From: Polyodon spathula
Taxonomy: Eukaryota; Chordata; Actinopteri; Acipenseriformes; Polyodontidae
Assembly (NCBI RefSeq): GCF_017654505.1
Contig: NC_054537.1
Location: 70,839,118 to 70,903,117, forward strand
Length of the DNA stretch: 64,000 nt
Reading direction: 5' to 3'
The notes below the pieces were generated by a model that saw nothing but the letters and a program-made list of their open reading frames with translations, had not been told where the DNA came from and did not search any database. Within the stretch, counting starts at the first letter, position 1. Every line of letters begins with the position of its first letter. Position numbers and translations under genes: made by a program. Of this stretch, positions 48,900 through 59,394 are shown piece by piece.

Positions 48900-49520
48900 A
48901 AGACGGCCGAGTGGGTGACATCAGAATCAGGAAAGGAATGAACACAACGACAGAACAGATGAATTGAAATGATGAGGCACTTGTTTGCGCCGGTTTATTA
49001 TAAATAAACAGTATAAACAGACAAAAAGGCAGGACACGGCACTTTACGCCAAAACAAATAGACGTAAACAAAACGAACTACACAGACAAAACACGGTGAG
49101 CAGATATTTAACTTTACGTTCTTATTTACAATGATCTAATACCTCCGTCTCCAATCCCGTTCTCCACTCACCGAACACCCAACCCTGAGTGGGTGAAAAC
49201 ATGCTGCTTTTATGCAGCTGTACCAAGACTTGATTGCTAATCAATCATTCAATTGGAGTCTCGGTACAACTGCACGTGAATTAATAAAGTGCAATTCCCT
49301 GTGCTCACATATTATTACTTTTTACTTGCACGTGAAGTGCTGTGCAATCCTCGTGCCTAAATACAAATATGCATTTTCAACATTCGTGTTACACAGACCC
49401 GTTTATATCCCGTGTACTAGTGACTATACACCAACATTAACACACAACACGCAACATATAACAGATAATATACACAGGGGCGGGCACTTTGTCACAAAGA
49501 CTGATAGTCTATTTGTACCT
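48900..49520. repeat. Unclassified interspersed repeat
   Basis: The stretch has a style distinct from its flanks: GTTTGCGCCGGTTTATTATA, ACAAAAAGGCAGGACACGGC, CCCAACCCTGAGTGGGTG, TTATGCAGCTGTACCAAG and ACACAGGGGCGGGCAC. I recall similar text as repetitive DNA in sturgeon-like genomes. The ORF at 49212-49553 falls within it and shows no domain. It may be an LTR or DNA element remnant. Confidence 0.35.
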
Positions 49521-50340
49521 TTATTACAATACAGCTCTTTCAGCACAACTTAGTCCTGGCAACTAATTAGACAACTACTACCAGTCTGACCAGGAATAAG
49601 AATAACATTCTTTTGGACAGTTCTACATAATACACCTCGCTGAGCTTTTCAAAGGTAATATATACTTCTCAATAAAACCATGAGCATTGAAAAGTAATAT
49701 CTCACTACCTGTCATAACTACCACAGCTGTAGAAATATAATAGTCTGATTTGATATGGAGATTCGTCTATGCAGAGTAACTTCTACTTAAAGTAAGACTG
49801 TTAACACAATGGAAATTCACGGGCAGTTTCTTGAAAAGGTGTCGCCTGTACCCGCCCCCCGCCCCCCCCCCAAAAAAAAAGTTAAAATATAGCCTTAAAT
49901 GTTAGCAGATTTCATCACAGATGCACCGAGACACAAACTGAGAATGAAAAGCTTGGAAGAGGTCACCAGGTGTCATAACATGGTGTGTGGATAAAGCAGA
50001 GAAAATGTACTGCACTACAGGCTTCGGAAGTAGTTGCCTACAAAGACACTACAGTAATGTGCAGAAGCAAGCATTCCAGCAGACAGGATTTAGAATGTTG
50101 ATTGATATCCTGTGATGATGGTACAAAGGTGCTCCAACACACAACTGCACATGATGTGAGTGTTGGCGATTGACCCCAGATAACAGTTAATTGGCATGGC
50201 TGGAATCATTCGTTACCTTAATATCTTTAAGATTCAATTAAGTTTTGCATGCATCATTTACAAAAGTTTATATTTAATAATGTTGATGAAATAATATAGT
50301 ATGTGTCATGAATATCCTTTTGTTAAGTAGCATCAGTGTC

Positions 50341-50405
50341 AATCAATGTTTATTTTATATAGTGCCTTTCATAGTGGACCACCATCACAAAGTGCTTTAC
50401 AAGAT
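50341..50405 (-). repeat. Fish repeat tail (AAAGCGCTTTGTGATGG type)
   Basis: TATATAGTGCCTTTCATAGT and GGACCACCATCACAAAGTGC are the reverse complement of the motif at 59322-59385 (AAGCGCTTTGTGATGGTGG, CCACTGTGAAAGGTGC). This is a common fish repeat end; the parent element is not identified. Confidence 0.5.
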
Positions 50406-50409
50406 AGTG

Positions 50410-51680
50410 AGGAACAATGCATAATACATTAAGTAAAACATTAAAAAAACAATGCAAATAAATAAAATATAGGAATAATACATTACATAAAAGGCTAGGA
50501 TATGAAATCTAAACATTGTGGATGCGTGTGTTGGGCAGAATCATACAAATAAGATGGAGTGAAAAACCTGAAATAGCAATTTAGACAACAGCTAATAACA
50601 GATATCAGGCTTAGAGAACATTAAAAGCAAGACAGAACAAGTGGGTCTTGAGAGTTGATTTGAAGCACGCGATTGTGTGAGTATATTTGAAGGGTCTCTG
50701 TGACAGTTGGAGGAAGAAGTTACAAATTCAATTAATTGTTCATTGAGACAATGGTTTTGAAGTTGACTGGGCACACTGAACCAAAAGTTGTAGTACTGTA
50801 TCATTAGAAGAAAGAGCTTAGAGTTATAACCTTGGGGGGGGGGAAAAAAAAAAAAATAAAGATGTCATTGGGCATGGTTTCTCTGGCACCTCCCTGTCAG
50901 TAATAAAAAAAGAAAGGCTTTACACACAGAAAGGGTTCTGTCTCCATCGATTAGTGGCTTAGCAGAACGTACTCAGACTTTTTAGACAGAAATCCAGGGA
51001 GCATCTGCAGTCGATTGAAAGTTTACAGACATCCTTCGTTTCCCCAGGAGGTCCCTACTTATGTTTGCCTAGAAGGTGTTAAAAGTCTTGCAAACTAATT
51101 CTGTGCTCCATAGATTAGAAGGATTGGTGTTCGCAAACATTTGAAGAGATATGCGGATGCCGACTTGAGCCTATTAAACATGCGTCCTGTGGTACCGGTA
51201 GGACTGCTTCTCTGAAGAATTGATAAGACTTCAGCTGTTTTAACAGAATTATTCCGGACTGCAGTGTTTTTTACTATAGAATGTGCAGTGGGCAGCAAAA
51301 TGTCACTTTCAGATTTCCCTATTATAGGAGGATTACGGGATTATATTAACAAGTTTAGACACCAGTCTTGCTGTTGCCACTGTAATCTTCTTGCTTCAGT
51401 TGCATCAGCTGACTTGAGCAATAGCAAAAAAAAAAAAAAAAAAAAAAGATTATTCCACTCTTAGAATGGCATCATCTAATTCTTGAAGATCAGGAACGTC
51501 CCCCCACGGACTGCTGATAGTATAATGTATGAAATAAAGAGCCAGAGGTTTTGGCTAACGGAAACAAGGCAGACTGACAAGGGATTAGCTACTGGTTTTG
51601 CAGACTTGCAAGCTTTTTTCACAGAAGGCTGTGAAGCAGTAAATCCTTTTATCATTGTAGTTTCCAGAGTAATTCTTGCA
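50410..51680. other. Intronic sequence without recognisable features
   Basis: A G/A run at 50835-50857 and poly(A) at 51427-51447. No supported gene; ORFs here have no recognised domain. Confidence 0.5.
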
Positions 51681-51681
51681 T

Positions 51682-51835
<154 letters not shown>

Positions 51836-51843
51836 TGCACATA

Positions 51844-53373
51844 CAGTGCCTATAGAAAGTCTACTCTGCATCTCCTTTTTTTTTCATTTATCTGCACATC
51901 CTACCCCACAACTTCCAAGTGAAAAAAATATTCTAGAAATTTGTAGAAAATTAAATAAAAAAAAAACTGAAATAGCTTGATTGGATAAGTGTCCACCCTC
52001 CCTTGTAATAGCAATCCTAAATTAGCTCAGGTGTAACCAATCGCCTTCAAAATCACACACCAAGTTAAGTGGTCTCCACCTGTATTAAATTTTAGTGATT
52101 TACGTGATTTCAGGATAAATTCAGCAGTTCCTGTAGGTTACCTCTGCTGGGTAGTGCATTTAAAAGCAAAGACTCAGCTATGAGCACCAAGGCGCTTTCA
52201 AGAGAACTCCGGGACAAAGTTGTTGAAAGGCACAGATCAGGGGATGGGTATAAAAAAAATATAAAAAGCATTGAATTTCCCTTGGAGCATGGTCAAGACA
52301 ATTATTAAGAAGTGGAAGGTGTGTGGCACCACCAAGACCCTGCCTAGATCAGGCCGTCCCTCCAAATTGGATGACCGAGCGAGAAGGATACTAATCAGAG
52401 AGGCTACCAAGAGGCCAATGGCAACTTTGTGACAATAATATTCCAAGCATTCCACAAATCTGTCCTGTATGGGAGGGTGGCAAGAAGGAAGCCATTACTC
52501 AAGAAAGCCCACCTTGAATCCCGTTTTGAATTATGCAAAAAAAACACTCTTTAGATTCTGTAGCCATGTGGCAAAAAGTTTTGTCGCCTGACGAAACTAA
52601 AATGGAACGTTTTGGCCTAAATACAAAGCGTTATTTTTGGCGCAAACCCAACACATCGCATCACCTAAAGAACACCATCCCTACTGTAAAGCATGGTGGT
52701 GGCAGCATCATATTATGGGGATGTTTCTCATCGGCAGGGACTGGGGCACTTGTCAGGATAGTAGGGAAAATGAATGGAACAAAGTACAGAGAAGTCCTTG
52801 AGGAAAACCTGCTGCCTTCTGCAAGAAAGCTGAAACTGGGATGGAAGTTCACCTTTCAACATGACAACGACCCAAAGCACACAGCCAAAGCTACACTGGA
52901 GTGGCTAAGGAACAAAAAGGTAAATGTCCTTGAGAGGCCTAGTCAGAGCCCCGACCTAAATCCAATCAAAAGTTTGTGGCATGACTTCAAGATTGCTGTC
53001 CGTTAACGCTCTCCAAGGAACTTGACAGAGCTTGAACAGTTTTGTAAAGAAGAATGGTCAAATATTGCCAAATCTAGGTGTGCAAAGTTGGTAGAGACCT
53101 ATTCCAACAGACTCACAGCTGTAATTGCTGCCAAAGGTGCTTCCACCAAGTATTTACTCAGGGGGGGTGGAGGCTTATCCAGTTATGATCTTTCAGTTTT
53201 GTATTTAATTTATAATTTTTTTTCTCAATAAAAACTTTTTTTTTTCCCCTTAACACTGTGGAGTATGATATGTAGGCAGGTGGAAAAAAATCCTCATTTA
53301 AATGCATGAAACGCTGAGGCACTGACACAACAAAATGTGAAAAAAGTTCAAGGGGGTGTAGACTTTCTATAAG

Positions 53374-53378
<5 letters not shown>
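51844..53378 (+). mobile_element. Full-length Tc1-like element (family E, DD34E)
   Basis: 1535 bp from CAGTGCCTATAGAAAGTC (after TA) to the inverted end GACTTTCTATAAGCACT (before TA). Both ends retain the TA flanks, although AT microsatellites make this weak evidence. It carries a decayed transposase on the + strand. Confidence 0.88.
52180..53156 (+). pseudogene. Tc1-like transposase (family E), degenerate
   Basis: Starts at the Met of MSTKALSRELRDKVVERH, the HTH domain, and continues through GTTKTLPRSGRPSKL (52325-52370). The catalytic part from 52533 has SPDETKMERFGL (first Asp), [26 protein letters not shown] (second Asp) and SPDLNPIKSLW, where the expected catalytic Glu is Lys. An in-frame stop lies at 53004-53006 and the frame resumes to GASTKY at about 53150, where the usual stop is also lost. 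Frame breaks also occur around 52250-52530. Clearly inactive. Confidence 0.88.
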
Positions 53379-53459
<81 letters not shown>

Positions 53460-53480
53460 CACACACACACACACACACAC
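53378..53480. repeat. (AT)n(AC)n microsatellite between two Tc1 elements
   Basis: About 39 AT units then about 10 AC units, filling the gap between families E and F. Confidence 0.97.
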
Positions 53481-53939
53481 TAAGTGTTCAAAACATTAGG
53501 AACACCTTCCTAATATTGAGTTGCACCCCCTTTTGCCTTCAGAACAGCCTCAATTCATCGGGGGAAGGACTCTACAAGGTGTCGAAAGCATTCCACTGGC
53601 CCATGTTGACTCCAATGCTTCCCACAGTTGTGTAAAGTTGGCTGGTAGTGGATCGCTACTCCAAATAGCTCGTTCCATCTCATCCCACAGATGCTCAATT
53701 GGATTGAGATCTGGTGACTGGGCAGGCCACTGCAGTAAACTGAATTCACTTTCATGTTCGTGGAACCATTCCTGGACAATCCTAGCCTTGTGGCATGGGG
53801 CATTATCCTGCTGAAAAAAACCATTAGCAGATGGATACACTGCTACCATGAAGGGATGCATCTGATTGGCAATGATGTTCAGATATCCTGTGGCATTCAA
53901 ACGTTGATCCATTTTTATCAAGGGGCTCACTGTGTGCCA
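53477..53939 (-). mobile_element. Truncated DD36E Tc1/mariner element (family F, Incomer-like)
   Basis: The left end reads CACTAAGTGTTCAAAACATT and AGGAACACCTTCC, the terminal sequence I associate with this family. The minus strand encodes the C-terminal half of its transposase. Second Asp (QQDNAPCHKAR) and Glu (PDLNPIEHLW) are 36 residues apart, which fits the DD36E Incomer group. The element stops at about 53939, where family G begins. Confidence 0.8.
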
Positions 53940-54038
53940 TATTGCAATATTTGCCCATTCTTCTTTGCAAAATTGCTCAAGCTCCGTCAAGTTGGATGGG
54001 GACCTTTGGTGAACAGCAATTTTCAACTCTTTCCACAT
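53550..54038 (-). CDS. Chimeric ORF joining two Tc1-type transposases
   Basis: A single open frame of 162 codons. Residues 1 to about 33 (MWKELKIAVHQRSPSNL, TELEQFCKEEWANIA) are the C-terminal part of a DD34E transposase (family G). From about residue 34 (WHTVSPLIKMDQRLNATGYL) to the end it is the catalytic half of a DD36E transposase, with QQDNAPCHK and PDLNPIEHLWDEMERA. The junction near 53939/53940 preserves frame. The product lacks the DNA-binding domain and first catalytic Asp, so transposition activity is not expected. The stop lies at 53550. Whether it is expressed is unknown; the simplest view is a chance in-frame fusion of two dead elements. Confidence 0.7.
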   Translation of the reverse strand: MWKELKIAVHQRSPSNLTELEQFCKEEWANIAIWHTVSPLIKMDQRLNATGYLNIIANQMHPFMVAVYPSANGFFQQDNAPCHKARIVQEWFHEHESEFSLLQWPAQSPDLNPIEHLWDEMERAIWSSDPLPANFTQLWEALESTWASGMLSTPCRVLPPMN

Positions 54039-54561
54039 ATTCTCAATTGGATTGAGGTCCGGGCTTTGATTGGGCCACTCCAGGACATTGACCTTTTTGT
54101 TTTTAAGCCCCAGTCCAGTGTTGTTTTGGCTGTATGTTTGGGGTCATTGTCGTGCTGGAAGATGAATCTTTTCCAAGGTCTCTTGCAGACTTCAGCAGGT
54201 TTTCCTCCAGGATCTCTCTGTACCTTGCTGCATCCATTTTGCCCTCTATTTTCACAAGCTTTCCAGGCCCGGACGCAAAGAAGCATCCCCATAGCATGAT
54301 GCTGCCACCACCATGCTTCACGGTAAGGATGGTGTTCTCAGCCTGATGTGTGGAGTTTGGCTTGCGCCAAACATAGCTCTTAGCGTTGAGGCCACAAAGC
54401 TCTATTTTGGTCTCATAAGACCATAGAATCTTCTTCTACTTGGTCTCAGAGTCTCCCACATGCCTTCTCTAGCCGAGATTTGATGTGAGTTTTTTTTCAA
54501 CAATGGCTTTCTTTAAGAACCTTATTCCGGATTTGCTTGAATGTTCCTTCGTCTTCATCAT
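53940..54561 (-). pseudogene. Tc1-like transposase (family G), degenerate
   Basis: Begins MMKTKEHSSKSG at 54561, continues in broken frames to [19 protein letters not shown] and [17 protein letters not shown] (54190-54320), then [12 protein letters not shown] (54120-54165) and the residues fused into the chimeric ORF. N-terminal HTH coding is shortened: only about 215 bases lie between the start and the Phe-Gly..WRKPN region. Stops and frameshifts near 54105 and 54480 inactivate it. Confidence 0.8.
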
Positions 54562-54944
54562 GTAGTTTTTGTTAGGAAATTTACTAACAAACTGTGGGAC
54601 TTCCCAGAGACAGGTGTTTTTAACCTGAAGTCATGTGAAACACCTTAATTCCACACAGGTGGACTCCATTCAACTAATTATGTGACTTCTAAAGACAGTT
54701 GGTTGCACCAGAGCTTATTTAGGTGTGTCATAGCAAAGGGAGTGAATACTTAGGCAATCAATTATTTTCTGTTTGTTTGTAATTAATTTAGAACAATTTG
54801 TAGATTTTATTTTTCACTTTGACATTATGGACTTTTTTGTGTTGATCAGTGGCTAAAACTTAATTAAATCTATTTTGATTCCATGTTGTAACACAATGAA
54901 ATGTGGAAAAGTCCAAGGGGGGGTGAATACGTTTGAGAGCCTGT
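53940..54944 (-). mobile_element. Truncated Tc1-like element (family G, DD34E)
   Basis: In minus orientation it starts at the right with an end reading CACAGGCTCTCAAACGTATT, then CACCCCCC, followed by about 380 bp of leader. The transposase pseudogene starts at 54561. The C-terminal end and the left terminus are replaced by family F at 53939. Confidence 0.75.
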
Positions 54945-55328
54945 GCGTGCGTGTGTGTGCGCGTGTGAGTCTTTGTATATATATGTATATATAATATAGT
55001 GTGTGTGTTTACGTACCCCAATGGAAATTAATTTCTTGAAATTTCTCAAAAATAAATGAGAAAAATTTGCAAAAGTTTTGCTTTTCAGGTGAGAAAAAAT
55101 AGTTGCAAGAAATATGTCTACAATTATTTATTTCAGCATGTTGTTTGTTTGTTTTTTTTTATTTTGCAAAGCTCCTAAAATGCTAATTCAGAAGTATTCG
55201 TACCCTGACCCAGGACATTTAAATGAATAGCTAGTTGTGGCATCTTTAGCAGAAATAACATATTTTAAACAATTGCAATGTTTGTCATGAGCTTTTGGCA
55301 TGATTCTTTAGGGATTTTTGACCATTCT

Positions 55329-56107
55329 TCAACGCAAAATTGGACTTCTGTTGTGTACGGCCACCTTCAACTCATACCAAAGATTCTCAGTCAGATTTAG
55401 ATTGGGATTTTGACTAGGCCATTCCTGAACCTTGATTCTATTCTTCTTTAACCATTCTGAAGTACATTTTGATGTATTCTTTGGATCGTTGTCGTGTTGG
55501 AACGTCCAGTTGCACTTTAAACCATATAGTGCCAATATCTTTTGATATGCTATGGAATCCATTTTACCATGTACTGGAACTAAATTTCCTATGCTGTTAG
55601 AGGAAAAACATCCCCATAGAAAAATATTACCACATCCATGCTTGACAGTAGGTGTGGTGTTCTTTTCTTTGTATGCCTCACCAGACTTTCTCCAAACGTA
55701 ACGACTGTCAGCGTGACCAAATAACTTGATTTTTTTGTTTCATCACACCACAAAACCTTTGACCAGAACTCTCATCCATCATTCAAATGCATTTTTTGCA
55801 AACCTTAAGCAATTGTACTTATGACATTTTCCTAAGAGTGGCTTTTTCCTTGGCCAACCATTTAGACCTTCACCATGCAATACTCAACCTATGGTTGAAG
55901 TGGAAACTCCAGTCTCACTTGCAGCCAATTTACTTTGAATATCTTTGGGAGTCCATATTGTATTGTTATTAACCTTCCTCACAATTCTTCTACTTGTTCT
56001 TGGTGAAAGAACTTTCTTTCTTCCAGAGTGAGGGAGCATTGTGATAGTACCATGAGCCTTGTACTTTTTGATAACAGAAACAATACTTGAAATTGGTATA
56101 CTTAATG
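55329..56107 (-). pseudogene. Tc1-like transposase (family B), catalytic part
   Basis: On the minus strand, TPTVKHGCGNIFLWGCFSSNS (around 55610-55660, split by a shift) precedes MDSIAYQKILALYGLKCNW at 55562, QHDNDPKNTSK and NPNLNLTENLWYELKVAVHN, giving 34 residues between the second Asp and the Glu. The frame ends at 55329 in NRSPILR, before the usual C terminus. The HTH half lies beyond the hAT-like insertion. Several frame breaks; inactive. Confidence 0.8.
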
Positions 56108-56115
56108 CTTGGAAA

Positions 56116-57644
56116 CAGGGGCGTAGCTAGGAATGGAAATTTGGGTGGGCCCCAACTTCAGGTGGATGGACAAGTACAAATATCTCCCCTGGGTTTGAGC
56201 AGAGCAAAGTGGCCAAGACTGAAAATGTATGGTGCCGAGTGAAACAAGGTGAAAATTTTTTGCAGTTTATAACAGTAGTTGCACGTATACACTACAAATA
56301 CAAAGCACATATGCATACAGCCTACAGAAACAAACACACTGTGCACAATAACTGCAAAAACTGTTTCATTTGACAAAAAAGTGCAAACAGAAACTAAAAA
56401 TATCCCCAAATAAAAAAAAGCTGTATTGTTTGTTTGTTTTTTTCTAAGCTGTATGTAATCTCCTGGCTATATTGTAATAATTTGTTACCTCTGTAAGTCT
56501 CCCTGTATAAGGGCATCTGTCAAACAAAAATTTAAATTCGTGCTAAGCTCCTGCTGATTTCAAACCAAAACTAAAATCTTAGCTGTGCTGAGAATACCTG
56601 GTTTCCAGGTAAATATGGCTGCTTTCATTTTCACTGCATTTTCTTAGGTATAGCTAAACAAAGATATAGTGTTGGCTGAAAAAAAAGTAACAAGCAGACA
56701 AAAAAAGATTTTTTAAAACAACCTTGTGTGACAAATTCAGCAACATTTTCAAGTTCTGTAAACCTTTTAAAATTATGTTTTGCTAATGAAAAGGAACGTG
56801 CAATGTCCATATTTTGCCCCCTTTAAAATAAATCTTATACACAGGAGAAAAGTGAACGGTAAACCTTGAATGACAAAAATCAAATTTTTGCATTTCTTTA
56901 CATTTCTAATACTACGCAGAAATAATTAGGAAGATATCTTCAGATTATTAAGTTGTAACATCATATGCCACTGATTCGCTAGGTTATTGAAGTATGACTC
57001 GAACACCAATCATGAAGTCGGTATTTGTTTAACCCCATTGCGATAGTAACCAAATTAACGGCACTGATAAAAGTATGAATTCACAGTGTGAAATACTGTA
57101 AGGAAAATAAAGCCTATTTTTTCACGGTAAATTGAAAGAAGCGGAAATCAATTTTAAGCTATTTGTCAGCATTCAAAAATGCACTTTAAAATAAACATCT
57201 AGGACTCAAGGGAGCTGGAACTTAGGGGTGCTGGTGGACCGGGGTACAGTAGCACCCCCTGGCTTTGCATGGCTTCCATTATATACAGGGGGTTACAATT
57301 GTGTTCAGTGGCTTTCAGTGACCCCACTTTAAAAATTGTTCCAGTGACACTGCTAGGACTTGTCAACAGGTCCACAACAACTGTCTCAGAAGCTGTCAAT
57401 CAAACGTTGCTTGCACATGATTCGTTGTGTGAGAGGAAGATCCCACCTAAATATTGCATCACAATGCCTTCGGCATTTAAAAAAATTGCCTATTTGACCT
57501 AAACTTAAACACCGCCTTCGGGGCACACAGTTGACGTTTATTTTTTTATAAATGTACTTAAACTTGGCATTCACATAGGCGCAGAGTTGGGTGTGTATGT
57601 ATGTGAACTGGGTGGGCCATGGCCCAACCGTGGCTACACCACTG
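56116..57644. mobile_element. hAT-like non-autonomous element inserted in Tc1 family B
   Basis: 1529 bp beginning CAGGGGCGTAGCTAGG and ending with the inverse of CAGTGGTGTAGCCACGG. The flanking octamers CTTGGAAA (56108-56115) and GTTGGAAA (57645-57652) match at seven of eight bases, an 8-bp target duplication as expected for hAT. No transposase ORF was recognised inside. It separates two halves of a Tc1 transposase gene, which independently confirms its boundaries. Confidence 0.8.
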
Positions 57645-58025
57645 GTTGGAAATCTTCTTGTATCCTTCTCCGGCTTTATGACAATACATTTTCTGCCTAC
57701 TGTCGTCAGATAGCTCTTATGTTTTCCATTTTATTGACTTATTGGTAGTGACAGCAATCATCCTATGTCTAACCCTTTTATACTCTAAGAATGTTCACCT
57801 ACAATCCAGCATTTTCTAGACTTTTTCTAGAATTAGGTTCTGCATTAACATATTGAAATGTCTGGCACCTTGTAGACAAAACTATTGCAGCATCAAAGGG
57901 TAAGAATACTTTTGAATTAGCATTTTTTGCGTTTTGAAAAAAAATTGATGAAATAATTGTATTTAATTTTATTGTTACTTTTTTTTTCCTCATCCACAAA
58001 AGCAAAACGTTTGCTACAAAAGATT

Positions 58026-58030
<5 letters not shown>

Positions 58031-58101
<71 letters not shown>
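58031..58101. repeat. (AT)n microsatellite
   Basis: About 35 AT units. Confidence 0.97.
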
Positions 58102-58109
<8 letters not shown>

Positions 58110-58143
58110 TATATAACTTATTATATTGTATATTAACAATCTT

Positions 58144-58210
58144 GTTAGACAAATCAGGGTAATATATATATATTATATATATATATAACTATTACCCTGA
58201 TTTGTCTAAC
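58144..58210. repeat. Perfect 19-bp inverted repeat with AT loop
   Basis: GTTAGACAAATCAGGGTAA (58144-58162) and its exact complement TTACCCTGATTTGTCTAAC (58192-58210) flank a 29-base AT-only loop. A stable hairpin is possible on either strand. Confidence 0.92.
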
Positions 58211-58214
58211 ATAT

Positions 58215-59189
58215 ATTTTGAGCAGTCCTGCAGGAGATTTAGAGTGATGGGGTCAGTTAATATCTGGGATGGAGCTGTTGCCAACTCTAATTTCTACTTC
58301 ACATACATACGCTGGCTGCCAATCAAGGTTTTGCATTAGATATACCAGACAGCTTTTTACTAATTTTGGGGCTCCTGTGGTCAGTTTCATTTTCAGGACT
58401 TTTTACTGGTCTCGATACAGATATGTGACATTGAATCTCAACCTTGAGGACTGTTGTCTCCATGTCAAAGACTTGCATTACCAATGTTTTATCTATATTG
58501 AAATATGCAGTTTATAAGCAGTCTTATTAAATTTAGTCAGATGATTTCAACTAGGAATCCCAATTTATTTTTTATTTTTTTAGCTGTTGGCTATCTTGCC
58601 TGTCTGCCAGACTTGCTTTTTATCAATAGTATCTCCTTCTTGTTTTATAGAAATCTTGTCATATCAACAGTATTTCTGCATTTTTTATCTGTCTGTCAAA
58701 CTTTAAAGCTGCAGTGTCCTGCTGGCATCTTTAGTTTTACACCGACATATAATCCCATGGCGTCTTGCTTACTACTTTCTTTCATGGCTTGGCCATCCAG
58801 GAATTTTATCAGAAGGCAAGCCGTGTTGACTGGCTTGTTTGTTTACATTCTCTAAAGGTTGTTTGAAACTTGTCACTTGTAGCAGAGCCATACATGTATA
58901 CAATTACTTGTATCACAGGAAGTAATATCTTGATTAAACTCTCATTCAGAAAATATTGGGACTGAATAATATATTTTAAACGACTGCTGAGGGGGTCACG
59001 TGATGATGTCAGAGTGAGCAGTGAGTTGGGAAAGCTCCTGTAATCCACAAATAATTCAATAAGTCTGGGCATTTAAAGCATAAAACTTTCAAACATAACA
59101 TTAAGTTAAAGATCACAATGCAAAGGAAGCCAAATAATATGTAAAGAACTAGGCAACGGACTGGCTAGGGATGGCACTGCAACTGCAGT

Positions 59190-59222
<33 letters not shown>

Positions 59223-59320
59223 TGGAAAACAAATACAACATTTAAGACTTTTAAAAGGAAGGCAAACTGTTTATTTTTTTTCTTGTCCTCATTTGAATGT
59301 TTGTCTGCAAGCACAGCTCC
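58215..59320. other. Intronic sequence without recognisable features
   Basis: The ORFs at 58269-58517, 58505-58855 (+) and 58809-59072 (-) have no recognised domain. Poly(A) at 59190-59220. Nothing else assigned. Confidence 0.45.
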
Positions 59321-59321
59321 C

Positions 59322-59385
59322 AGGCTGTAAAGCGCTTTGTGATGGTGGTCCACTGTGAAAGGTGCTATATAAAACTAAAGATATT
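59322..59385 (+). repeat. Fish repeat tail (AAAGCGCTTTGTGATGG type)
   Basis: AAGCGCTTTGTGATGGTGG and CCACTGTGAAAGGTGC, followed by TATATAAAACTAAAG and an ATT run. Same family as 50341-50405, opposite orientation. Confidence 0.5.
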
Positions 59386-59394
59386 ATTATTGTA

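Larger units (their letters stand above)
55010..58030 (-). mobile_element. Tc1-like element (family B, DD34E) interrupted by a hAT-like insertion
   Basis: Subterminal regions at 55020-55160 and 57940-58030 are inverted relatives of each other and of the end at 2297-2460 (for example CAATTATTTATTTCAGC and AAAATCTTTTGTAGCAAA). Transposase coding is split: 55329-56107 and from 57653 on. Removing the insertion at 56116-57644 leaves about 1.5 kb, the usual Tc1 size. The right end runs into an AT microsatellite. Confidence 0.75.

Noticed and set aside
58505..58855. 116-codon hydrophobic ORF
   Set aside because: Phe/Leu-rich translation of T-rich DNA, no domain, no splice sites supporting an exon.
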